From: JAUYLU01 sp038065675
Lineage (GTDB): Bacteria; Patescibacteriota; Minisyncoccia; Phycocordibacterales; VMEP01
Reading direction: 5' to 3'
Length of the DNA: 5,585 nucleotides
Assembly (NCBI GenBank): GCA_038065675.1
Contig: JBBTQM010000020.1
Span: forward strand, 1-5,585
A model generated the notes under the pieces. That model made no database searches, had not been told where the DNA came from, and saw only the letters and a list, made by a program, of their open reading frames with translations. Positions 1 to 4,611 of this stretch are shown piece after piece (position 1 is the first letter of the stretch; every line of letters begins with the position of its first letter). Position numbers and translations under genes: made by a program.

Positions 1-605
1 GCATTCACGAGTTTCACCGCGGTCTGGGTGGGTTTTGTTTTCATCTCTCCAACATGCGCTGGCACCGGCAGATAGGAAACCAAAATAAATAATACATTCT
101 CCGGCGAAGCCAGACGCATCATGCGGGCGGCTTCAAGGAATAAAATATTTTCGTATTCGCCGACGGTGCCGCCGATTTCAATCACCACCACGTCAGCTTT
201 CTCTTTCTCGCCCGCCCGCTCGATGCGGCGGACTATTTCCTGCGGAATATGAGGCACCACCTGCACGCACTTACCGCCGTATTCCAAATTACGCTCTTTT
301 TTTATAACCGACTCGTAAACTCTGCCGGTCGTCATGTAATTTTCCCGCGTCAAAGTAATGTCGAGAAATCGCTCGTAGTTGCCCATATCCTGGTCGCATT
401 CATCGCCGTCGCCCAAAACGAAAACTTCGCCATGCTCGGTCGGATTCATCGTTCCCGCGTCCACGTTCACATACGGGTCAATTTTAATCGCGGTAACCTT
501 TAGGCCGCGAGACTGGAGAATTTTCCCGATTGAAGAGACGGTTACACCCTTTCCGACTCCGGAAATCACGCCGCCGACAACGAATATGTATTTGCGGTTT
601 GCCAT
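1..605 (-). CDS. pyrG: CTP synthase, N-terminal part (cut by window edge)
   Basis: CTP synthase makes CTP from UTP, ATP and glutamine, the last step of de novo pyrimidine nucleotide synthesis. Only the first 201 codons are visible, out of about 530-550 in the family, all within the synthetase (amidoligase) domain; the glutamine amidotransferase domain lies beyond the left edge. The protein opens MANRKYIFVVGGVISGVGKG, the family's P-loop-like ATP site. IKIDPYVNVDAGTMNPTEHG follows at about residues 38-57. The Mg-binding aspartate lies in a somewhat divergent loop, VLGDGDECDQDMGNYERF, where many bacteria have a DDGAE-type sequence. EIGGTVGEYEN (Mg-binding Glu) and GEMKTKPTQ are also present. 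The ATG at 605 fits the family start exactly, but no Shine-Dalgarno sequence precedes it. It begins 40 bases after the ftsX stop on the same strand, so co-transcription with ftsX is likely. Identity is secure. Confidence 0.97.
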   Translation of the reverse strand, partial: MANRKYIFVVGGVISGVGKGVTVSSIGKILQSRGLKVTAIKIDPYVNVDAGTMNPTEHGEVFVLGDGDECDQDMGNYERFLDITLTRENYMTTGRVYESVIKKERNLEYGGKCVQVVPHIPQEIVRRIERAGEKEKADVVVIEIGGTVGEYENILFLEAARMMRLASPENVLFILVSYLPVPAHVGEMKTKPTQTAVKLVN

Positions 606-645
606 GGCAGTAATGGTGGAAATAGGGATTTAGTTGGTTAAATAA

Positions 646-1572
646 TTAAGTGTTCAAATATTTGCGCACGGCAAGAAACGCCGAAACGACGCCTAACGCC
701 GTTCCGCACAAAAGCATAATGAGAAAAAGTTCCACAAAATTGGAAAGATAATATTCATAAATATTGAGTCCTCCGAAAAATGTCGTGGCATTTTTGCCGA
801 GCCATAGCGTTACCGGATAGAAAACACCCATCGCTAAAATTGAGGAAATAATGCCGTAAAGAATTCCTTCAACCAAAAACGGCCCGCGGATATGGATATT
901 GCCCGCGCCAACCAAGCGCATCACCGAAATTTCCTCGCGCGACATGTAAATGGCAAGGCGGATGGTGTTGAAGGTAATGATGATGGAAATAATTATTAAG
1001 ACAAACGTTACTGCAAATCCCAATTTATCGCCGCTTGCGATAATGTTGGTTAATTTATCTATTACCTCCTTGTTCTGATAGTAATTAACTTTGTCCACGA
1101 TGGAACCGGCGTCTTGTGAAAGCGCGCTGCCTTTGCCCAAAAATTTCGCGACCGTTTCGTACTGCGAAGTTTTTTTCGCCTTTATGTTAAGTACGGCACC
1201 CAACGGATTATTCCCCAATTCGTCTATCGCCTGAAGCGTCAGATAATCACTTTCGTGCCGCGCCTTAAAGCGCGCGAGTGCCTCATCGCGCGAAACATAT
1301 TCAACCGATGCCACTTCCGGCAAAGTTTCAATTGACGCTTTCAGTTCAAGAATTTTATTTTCCGGCGCATTCAGGTTGAGATAAACGTTTATATCAACTT
1401 TGTCTTCAATTTGCGCCAACGAATAGCTTAAAACGGCTCGGCTTAAAATGAGAGAACCGATAACGAAAAGAGTGACGGTAACTACAAGAATGGAAGCGAT
1501 GGAAACGACGGAGTTCCTGTAAAAACTGATAAATCCGCCGCGCAATATTCTTTTGAATGATGTTCCTAACAT
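646..1572 (-). CDS. ftsX: Cell division protein FtsX (ABC transporter-like permease)
   Basis: FtsX is the membrane partner of FtsE. The FtsEX complex uses ATP hydrolysis to activate peptidoglycan hydrolases at the division site rather than to transport a solute. The 308 residues show the standard layout: a short basic cytoplasmic N-terminus, TM1 at about 22-45, a large extracellular loop at about 46-183, TM2 at about 184-208, TM3 at about 234-258, TM4 at about 278-301 and a short cytoplasmic tail. Family hallmarks are NPLGAVLNI (122-130) in the extracellular domain and SREEISVMRLVGAGNIHIRG (211-230), the cytoplasmic loop that contacts FtsE, followed by PFLVEG. Length is normal for the family. 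It follows ftsE but is separated from it by 118 bases holding a terminator and a candidate promoter, so it may be partly uncoupled from ftsE. No peptidoglycan hydrolase gene lies next to it here. Confidence 0.95.
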   Translation of the reverse strand: MLGTSFKRILRGGFISFYRNSVVSIASILVVTVTLFVIGSLILSRAVLSYSLAQIEDKVDINVYLNLNAPENKILELKASIETLPEVASVEYVSRDEALARFKARHESDYLTLQAIDELGNNPLGAVLNIKAKKTSQYETVAKFLGKGSALSQDAGSIVDKVNYYQNKEVIDKLTNIIASGDKLGFAVTFVLIIISIIITFNTIRLAIYMSREEISVMRLVGAGNIHIRGPFLVEGILYGIISSILAMGVFYPVTLWLGKNATTFFGGLNIYEYYLSNFVELFLIMLLCGTALGVVSAFLAVRKYLNT

Positions 1573-1580
1573 TCCGAAAA

Positions 1581-1602
1581 ATTATATGGGAACATTGTAC
1601 CA
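1581..1602 (-). promoter_or_regulatory. Candidate ftsX promoter, two -10 elements
   Basis: On the minus strand a perfect TATAAT (1581-1586) ends 8 bases before the ftsX ATG. An extended -10, TGGTACAAT (1594-1602), lies just upstream of it. Neither has a convincing -35 at 16-18 bases. The distal element would give a leader of about 15 bases; the proximal one would start transcription at or within a base or two of the ATG. Because an intrinsic terminator lies immediately upstream, some promoter is expected here. Confidence 0.55.
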
Positions 1603-1617
1603 CCGCACGGCTAAAGG

Positions 1618-1641
1618 AAAAACCCTTGCGCGAGGCAAGAG
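1618..1641 (-). terminator. Intrinsic terminator after ftsE
   Basis: Read on the minus strand: CTCTTGC, a 5-base loop CTCGC, then GCAAGGG and TTTTT. This is a 7-bp stem with one T-G wobble and a direct T-tract, the classic Rho-independent form. It begins 49 bases after the end of the ftsE coding region and lies before the ftsX -10 elements, so it should end or attenuate the prfB-ftsE transcript. Confidence 0.8.
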
Positions 1642-1690
1642 TCCGTGTTCTTCTTTCTCATTTCGCCGCTTTTGCCGCTTGGCGCGGATT

Positions 1691-2398
1691 TTAGAGATTA
1701 TAGCGTCCGGTTTTATCGTCGCGGACGATTTTGCCTTTATCCAGAGTGACTACGCGTTTGCCCAAAGCGTCCACGACACTTTTGTTGTGGGTGGCAAGTA
1801 CAACGGTCGTCCCCAAATCATTGATTTTTTCAAGAATGCGGATGACCTCGTTGGTGTTTAGGGGGTCCAGATTGCCGGTCGGCTCGTCGGCTATGACCAC
1901 CTCCGGCTGATTGATTATGGCCCTGGCTATGGCAACGCGCTGTTTCTCACCGCCCGAAAGCTGGTGGGGGAAATTGAGCATTTTGTTGCCTAAATCCACA
2001 AGCTCAAGCACATGGGGAACATCGGCGGCGATTTCAGAGTCCGTTTTCCCGGCGGCTTCCATGGCAAAAGCGATATTTTCGTAGGTCGTCTTATTGGGCA
2101 AAAGGCGGAAATCCTGAAAAACCGTGCCGATGTGGCGGCGATATTTGCTTATTTCGCCATTACCAAGTTTGTGGATATTTATGGACTCAAAAAAAACGGT
2201 GCCATCGGTCGGAGACTCCTCGGCCAAAAGAAGCTTAAGAAGGGTCGTTTTGCCGGCGCTTGAATGGCCGACAACGGAAACGAACTCGCCCTGGGAAATG
2301 GTGAGACTTACGTTGTCTAGGGCTTTGGTATCGCTTTTCGGATAGATTTTCGTAACTTGGTCAAAATAAATCATTGGGGAATCTGGTTTTTCTGGCAT
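1691..2398 (-). CDS. ftsE: Cell division ATP-binding protein FtsE
   Basis: FtsE is the cytoplasmic ABC ATPase that works with FtsX to drive peptidoglycan hydrolase activation during division. Numbered from the chosen start (235 residues), it shows a complete ABC set: Walker A GHSSAGKT (44-51), Q-loop glutamine in VFQDF (Gln95), signature LSGGEKQ (147-153), Walker B VVIADE followed by PTGNLD (167-178), and the H-loop histidine in LATHN (His204). The fourth Walker A residue is Ser where Gly is usual, but the essential Gly-Lys-Thr is intact. Three starts are possible: TTG at 2452, ATG at 2398 and ATG at 2374 (MIYFDQV, matching most FtsE N-termini, 227 residues). I chose 2398 because a TGGTATTAT extended -10 ends 7 bases before it, which suits a leaderless start; 2374 is a serious alternative. 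It lies 56 bases after the prfB stop and is followed by a terminator. Function is secure, the exact start is not. Confidence 0.93.
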   Translation of the reverse strand: MPEKPDSPMIYFDQVTKIYPKSDTKALDNVSLTISQGEFVSVVGHSSAGKTTLLKLLLAEESPTDGTVFFESINIHKLGNGEISKYRRHIGTVFQDFRLLPNKTTYENIAFAMEAAGKTDSEIAADVPHVLELVDLGNKMLNFPHQLSGGEKQRVAIARAIINQPEVVIADEPTGNLDPLNTNEVIRILEKINDLGTTVVLATHNKSVVDALGKRVVTLDKGKIVRDDKTGRYNL

Positions 2399-2405
2399 TA
2401 AATCA

Positions 2406-2414
2406 ATAATACCA
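2406..2414 (-). promoter_or_regulatory. Candidate extended -10 promoter for ftsE
   Basis: TGGTATTAT on the minus strand lies in the 56-base gap between prfB and ftsE and ends 7 bases before the ATG at 2398. The upstream TTCAAA is a poor -35 at a 19-base distance, so activity would rest on the TGn extension. The predicted start of transcription falls on or next to the ATG, and no ribosome binding site is present. Confidence 0.45.
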
Positions 2415-2454
2415 CAAATTTTTTGAAATATTTGAAGCCAAATTACGGACAAAA

Positions 2455-3351
2455 CTAGCTAAGAGATTTTTCCGCCTCAATAAATTCTTCAAGTTTGCCT
2501 TCTTCGAGCACGGATTCCACATCGCCCGTCTCCACATTGGTGCGATGGTCTTTGACCATTTTGTACGGGTGAAGGACATAGGAACGGATTTGATTGCCCC
2601 ATTCTATATCGGTCGTTTTTGAAACATACATTCCCTTTTCTTTTGCTTTGCGCTCGTCGTCTAAGCGTTTGTAAATCTTGCCTCTCAAAACTTCAAGCGC
2701 TTTTTGGCGGTTTTGCTCCTGGGAGCGCTCCGATTCCACATGAACGGCGAGATTGGTTGGTATATGGACAATCCTCACGGCGGTTTCTCTCTTATTTACA
2801 TTTTGTCCGCCGGGACCGGACGAACGGCTGAGTTCTATCCGGATGTCTCTGTCGGGAAGTTCTATTTCTTTGGACGAAGACGCATCGCCTTTGAAATCGG
2901 GGATAACTTCCACCATGGAAAAAGAAGTGTGGCGGAGCTTTTTGGCGCTGAAAGGCGAAACACGCACGAGGCGGTGCACGCCGGATTCGTTTTTGAGCGT
3001 GCCATAAGCGCTTTTGCCGATAATTTCCACGGTAACATTGCGGTATCCGCCGTGGTCATTTTTATTTTCGTGAAGCAAAGATACTTCCCACCCGCGATTT
3101 TTTATATACTTGAAATACATTTCAAGAAGCATGCGTGAAAAATCTTCGGCATCGTCGCCGCCGGCGCCGGAAAAAATCGTCATGACAGCGTTGCCTTTAT
3201 CGTATTTGCCAGCACCGGCCAATTTTTCTTTTAGCTCGCCTATTTCTTTGATGACGGATTGCGCGCGCGTTTTGTCGCTCCAGAAATCAGGCGCTTGCAT
3301 CGCTTTCTCAAGAATTTCTATTTGTTTCTGCAATTCTTCTTTTTGGGTCAT
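2455..3351 (-). CDS. prfB: Peptide chain release factor 2 (shortened N-terminal domain)
   Basis: RF2 recognises UGA and UAA stop codons in the ribosomal A site and triggers peptide release. The 298-residue protein has the RF2 stop-reading tripeptide SPF (132-134) inside GVHRLVRVSPF, and the catalytic GGQ (181-183) within SSGPGGQNVNKRETAVRI. SERSQEQNRQKA and a C-terminal HPYKMVKDHRT also match RF2. It is about 65 residues shorter than E. coli RF2. The start MTQKEELQKQIEILEKAMQA aligns near the helix that contains KKERLEEVNAELEQPDVW in E. coli, and most of the remaining domain 1 helices before the GAGGDDAEDF segment are missing. The ATG at 3351 is fixed by an in-frame TAA two codons upstream, so the in-frame UGA frameshift control found in many prfB genes is absent. 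It starts 8 bases after the HAD gene stop and probably shares its transcript. Its presence argues that UGA is still a stop codon here. Confidence 0.95.
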   Translation of the reverse strand: MTQKEELQKQIEILEKAMQAPDFWSDKTRAQSVIKEIGELKEKLAGAGKYDKGNAVMTIFSGAGGDDAEDFSRMLLEMYFKYIKNRGWEVSLLHENKNDHGGYRNVTVEIIGKSAYGTLKNESGVHRLVRVSPFSAKKLRHTSFSMVEVIPDFKGDASSSKEIELPDRDIRIELSRSSGPGGQNVNKRETAVRIVHIPTNLAVHVESERSQEQNRQKALEVLRGKIYKRLDDERKAKEKGMYVSKTTDIEWGNQIRSYVLHPYKMVKDHRTNVETGDVESVLEEGKLEEFIEAEKSLS

Positions 3352-3359
3352 TATTTAGG

Positions 3360-3767
3360 TTATTTTTTCCAATACGGTTGGAATTTTATCAAATCGTGAA
3401 CAAGCTTTTTCGTGTTCTGTCCTTTGTATTGATATGCCCTATCGTCTATATAGGCGGAAGCAACCGGTTTGCCGGGATTATCTCCCTTAACCAGAGGGTT
3501 TTTATTAATATAGTCAAACGGGATATTATGTTTTACGCAATATTTTCTTAAAAAATTATTGCTTCTTTTTGAGTGAATTATAATTTTATGTCCTTTTTTT
3601 GAAAGAATTCTTATTGCGCTTATAACTTTTTTATTCGGGTTCGGATTAAGTTTATGAATTTCATATGAAGGTGCGTTTTGTTTAACCATCACTCCGTCAA
3701 AATCAAAAGCGAACATTCTTATCCCTTCTGGCAAAATTCTTTTTTTTGTATTTTTAAATTTTTTCAT
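3360..3767 (-). CDS. Small capless HAD-superfamily hydrolase, substrate unknown
   Basis: The 135-residue protein shows all four HAD motifs: FAFDFDGVM (nucleophile Asp22, acid/base Asp24), HKIIIHSKRS (Ser66 as the motif II Ser/Thr), Lys100 in GKPVASAYIDD, and the motif IV pair Asp108-Asp109. This points to a Mg-dependent phosphatase or phosphotransferase of the HAD fold. There is no room for a cap domain, which in this superfamily often goes with macromolecular or open substrates; that part is inference. The reaction cannot be named. GC content is about 31 percent by hand count, clearly below neighbouring prfB. The ATG at 3767 lies only 4 bases after the tRNA-Thr CCA end, and its only Shine-Dalgarno-like stretch, AGGTGG, is inside the tRNA acceptor stem. 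An internal ATG at 3716 (codon 18, directly before FAFDFDG) is preceded by AGAAGGG and could be the real start, giving 118 residues. It is probably co-transcribed with the tRNAs and prfB. Confidence 0.82.
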   Translation of the reverse strand: MKKFKNTKKRILPEGIRMFAFDFDGVMVKQNAPSYEIHKLNPNPNKKVISAIRILSKKGHKIIIHSKRSNNFLRKYCVKHNIPFDYINKNPLVKGDNPGKPVASAYIDDRAYQYKGQNTKKLVHDLIKFQPYWKK

Positions 3768-3771
3768 CTTA

Positions 3772-3847
3772 TGGAGCCACCTCGCAGAATCGAACTGCGG
3801 ACCCCCGCTTTACGAAAGCGGTGCTCTACCAGCTGAGCTAAGGTGGC
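3772..3847 (-). tRNA. tRNA-Thr (CGU anticodon)
   Basis: Folds as a full cloverleaf: acceptor GCCACCT/AGGTGGC, D-arm GCTC-AGCTGGTA-GAGC, anticodon stem CCGCT/AGCGG with loop TTCGTAA (anticodon CGT, reading ACG), T-arm CGCAG-TTCGATT-CTGCG, discriminator T and encoded CCA. The length is 76 bases. The 3' end is 4 bases from the ATG of the HAD gene, so 3' processing of this tRNA would cut immediately in front of that reading frame. Confidence 0.97.
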
Positions 3848-3850
3848 ACA

Positions 3851-3885
3851 CTAGCTACCAGTATCTAGTTACTAGCGACTAGTTG
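3851..3885. repeat. CTAG-based 7-bp tandem repeat between Thr tRNAs
   Basis: On the plus strand five heptamers follow one another: CTAGCTA, CCAGTAT, CTAGTTA, CTAGCGA, CTAGTTG. CTAG recurs at 3851, 3865, 3872 and 3879, exactly in register, with one decayed unit at 3858. The last two bases overlap the encoded CCA end of the neighbouring tRNA-Thr. It fills nearly the whole spacer between the two tRNA-Thr genes. No function is known to me. Confidence 0.7.
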
Positions 3886-3959
3886 GAGCCGTTGGCCAGA
3901 ATTGAACTGGCGACCTACTCCTTACCATGGAGTTGCTCTACCAACTGAGCTACAACGGC
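3884..3959 (-). tRNA. tRNA-Thr (GGU anticodon)
   Basis: Complete cloverleaf: acceptor GCCGTTG/CAACGGC, D-arm GCTC-AGTTGGTA-GAGC, anticodon stem ACTCC/GGAGT with loop ATGGTAA (anticodon GGT, reading ACC and ACT), T-arm GCCAG-TTCAATT-CTGGC, discriminator T and encoded CCA. The length is 76 bases. Together with the CGU isoacceptor just downstream it covers three of the four Thr codons. Confidence 0.97.
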
Positions 3960-3981
3960 GTAAATTCAAAAAAATTGAATT

Positions 3982-4058
3982 TGGCGCGGCCAACCGGACT
4001 TGAACCGGCAACCTCTCGCGTGACAGGCGAGTGCTCTAACCAGTTGAGCTATGACCGC
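3982..4058 (-). tRNA. tRNA-Asp (GUC anticodon)
   Basis: Complete cloverleaf of 77 bases: acceptor GCGGTCA/TGGCCGC with one U-G pair, D-arm GCTC-AACTGGTTA-GAGC, anticodon stem CTCGC/GCGAG with loop CTGTCAC (anticodon GTC), T-arm GCCGG-TTCAAGT-CCGGT, discriminator G as expected for Asp identity, and encoded CCA. It is the first gene downstream of the paired palindromes. Confidence 0.97.
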
Positions 4059-4110
4059 ATTTTTATGTATTTTTCAAAAATGTCTTTTTTTCTAGCGAGA
4101 AAACATAGAC

Positions 4111-4131
4111 CACATAGGGTTACCCTATGTG
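4111..4131. promoter_or_regulatory. Palindrome copy 1, operator-like
   Basis: The core ACATAGGGTTACCCTATGT (4112-4130) is a perfect inverted repeat with 9-bp arms around a single central base; flanking C and G extend the arms to 10 bp. An identical core lies 42 bp away. Upstream on the minus strand TTCACA overlaps its edge, resembling a -35. As RNA it could form a 9-bp stem with a 3-base loop, but no T-tract follows on either strand, so it is unlikely to be a terminator. Binding by a dimeric regulator is the simplest reading. Confidence 0.65.
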
Positions 4132-4153
4132 AAGATACACGGTTCTTCTAATT

Positions 4154-4172
4154 ACATAGGGTTACCCTATGT
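4154..4172. promoter_or_regulatory. Palindrome copy 2, operator-like
   Basis: This is an exact second copy of ACATAGGGTTACCCTATGT, centred at 4163, which is 42 bp from the centre of copy 1 (4121), about four helical turns. On the minus strand a perfect TTGACA (4170-4175) overlaps its upstream end, so the palindrome would fill the promoter spacer. The matching -10 is not clear: the sequence 15-17 bases on (TAATTA/ATTAGA) is weak. The likely target would be the downstream tRNA-Asp/Thr-HAD-prfB unit. Confidence 0.65.
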
Positions 4173-4177
4173 CAATT

Positions 4178-4192
4178 CCGATTTTTAATCGG
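4178..4192. other. Hairpin directly 3' of the second CAU tRNA
   Basis: CCGATT-TTT-AATCGG is a perfect 6-bp inverted repeat beginning one base after the tRNA discriminator. On the minus-strand transcript it reads CCGATT-AAA-AATCGG with no following T-tract, so it looks like a trailer hairpin bounding tRNA 3' processing rather than a clear terminator. Confidence 0.45.
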
Positions 4193-4193
4193 G

Positions 4194-4264
4194 TGCCGAT
4201 GAGTGGAATCGAACCACTGTCTAAGGCTTATGAGTCCTCCGTTCTACCATTGAACTACACCGGC
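4194..4264 (-). tRNA. tRNA with CAU anticodon (elongator Met, or Ile2)
   Basis: Cloverleaf of 71 bases without encoded CCA: acceptor GCCGGTG/CATCGGC with one G-U pair, D-arm GTTC-AATGGTA-GAAC, anticodon loop CTCATAA (anticodon CAT), T-arm AGTGG-TTCGATT-CCACT, discriminator A. The acceptor is fully paired at position 1-72, so it is not the initiator. The anticodon stem GAGGA/GCCTT has an A31-G39 mismatch and a terminal G-U pair, which is unusual. Elongator Met is the more likely identity, but CAU is also the gene-level anticodon of Ile2, whose C34 is modified to lysidine, and sequence alone does not decide it. The 3' end reads A-CC-C instead of A-CCA, so the CCA would have to be added. Confidence 0.9.
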
Positions 4265-4348
4265 TTATCCCACCCGAATTTGGTTGGGAACATAATCGCG
4301 GCGTGCGTGATTTAGACTATCTTCGTGTCTGTCACCCACGATTACTTG

Positions 4349-4419
4349 TTGCGGGGGGCCGATTCGAACGGCCGCCTCAAGGTTATGAGCCTTGTGAGAT
4401 ACCACTTCTCCACCCCGCG
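4349..4419 (-). tRNA. Initiator tRNA-fMet (CAU)
   Basis: Cloverleaf of 71 bases: acceptor CGCGGGG/CCCCGCA, D-arm GAGA-AGTGGTA-TCTC, anticodon stem CAAGG/CCTTG with loop CTCATAA, T-arm GGCCG-TTCGAAT-CGGCC, discriminator A. Two initiator hallmarks are clear: the unpaired C1-A72 end and the A11-U24 pair in the D-stem. The third hallmark, three consecutive G-C pairs at the base of the anticodon stem, is reduced to two because position 29-41 is A-U. CCA is not encoded (the flank reads A-CAA). A truncated copy of its 5' half lies 99 bases upstream. Confidence 0.95.
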
Positions 4420-4469
4420 ATATTACTTAACTTACAACAAACAACTTTCTAAATAGGCTCATAACCTTG
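4378..4469. repeat. 15-base inverted repeat of the fMet anticodon arm
   Basis: Plus-strand 4378-4392 (anticodon arm of the intact tRNA-fMet) recurs as its exact reverse complement at 4455-4469, AGGCTCATAACCTTG. Since the stem bases are self-complementary, the informative part is the flipped loop: the distal copy, read in the tRNA direction, has loop TTATGAG in place of CTCATAA. It lies beside the broken 5' half copy and looks like part of the same decayed duplicate after an inversion. Confidence 0.6.
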
Positions 4470-4494
4470 GTTATTCGCGCTATTGTCCTTCTTG

Positions 4495-4533
4495 GAGATA
4501 CCACTTCTCCACCCCGCGATATAACTTAACTTA
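4495..4533 (-). pseudogene. Truncated duplicate of the tRNA-fMet 5' half and leader
   Basis: Bases 4495-4533 match 4396-4434 at 38 of 39 positions. This covers the 5' acceptor strand, the whole D-arm (24 bases at 4495-4518, all identical) and the preceding leader; looser similarity continues a few bases further. Beyond the D-arm the sequence diverges: no anticodon stem follows in the right orientation, and no T-arm or 3' acceptor strand is found. It therefore cannot form a tRNA. It is transcribed, if at all, ahead of the intact gene. Confidence 0.75.
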
Positions 4534-4556
4534 TTACAACCAACAGCCTACTAATT

Positions 4557-4574
4557 AAAAACCCCTTTAAGGGG
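4557..4574 (-). terminator. Short hairpin with T-tracts on both strands
   Basis: On the minus strand TCCCC-TTAAA-GGGG is followed by TTTTT; on the plus strand the same palindrome is followed by ATTTTT. It could end transcription coming from gatA and the membrane protein gene 74 bases upstream. The stem is only 4-5 bp of G-C with a short loop, and a promoter sits just before it, so its real role is uncertain. Confidence 0.55.
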
Positions 4575-4582
4575 ATTTTTGC

Positions 4583-4610
4583 ATTATACCTAAAAACTGC
4601 AAACTATCAA
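4583..4610 (-). promoter_or_regulatory. Sigma70-type promoter for the tRNA cluster
   Basis: TTGATA (4605-4610), a 16-base spacer and a perfect TATAAT (4583-4588) make the best consensus promoter in the window. It faces the tRNA cluster about 165 bases ahead of the intact initiator tRNA. The predicted start, around 4576, falls at the foot of the hairpin with the T-tract, so the transcript would begin with that hairpin. This 228-base non-coding stretch (4420-4647) holds no reading frame I would support. Confidence 0.65.
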
Positions 4611-4611
4611 C

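Noticed and set aside
249..633. Two overlapping plus-strand open frames
   Set aside because: They are antisense to the well-supported pyrG coding region and show no recognisable domain.
1553..1861. Plus-strand open frame of 102 codons
   Set aside because: It runs across the ftsX start, the terminator and the end of ftsE in antisense, with no family resemblance.
2450..2452. TTG start for ftsE giving 18 extra residues
   Set aside because: The extension MSVIWLQIFQKICGIIDL does not match FtsE N-termini, and ATGs at 2398 and 2374 fit better.
2704..3138. Plus-strand open frame of 144 codons
   Set aside because: It is antisense to prfB, whose motifs are unambiguous; the long frame follows from the codon usage of the opposite strand.
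3772..3847. tRNA-Thr as an integration attachment site for the HAD gene
   Set aside because: No direct repeat of the tRNA 3' end is found on the far side of the HAD gene, and no integrase is present.
3927..4151. Plus-strand open frame of 74 codons containing ARPTGLEPATSRVTGECSNQLSYD
   Set aside because: It is the reverse reading of tRNA-Thr and tRNA-Asp; this phrase is a familiar spurious translation across tRNA genes.
4111..4172. The palindrome pair as a CRISPR array or as terminators
   Set aside because: There are only two copies, no spacer series and no cas genes; the perfect dyads lack T-tracts on both strands.
4266..4345. Possible hairpins between the two CAU tRNAs (CCCACCC/GGTTGGG and AATCG-based arms)
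   Set aside because: The arms have mismatches and no T-tract or recognised RNA family; support is too weak for a feature.
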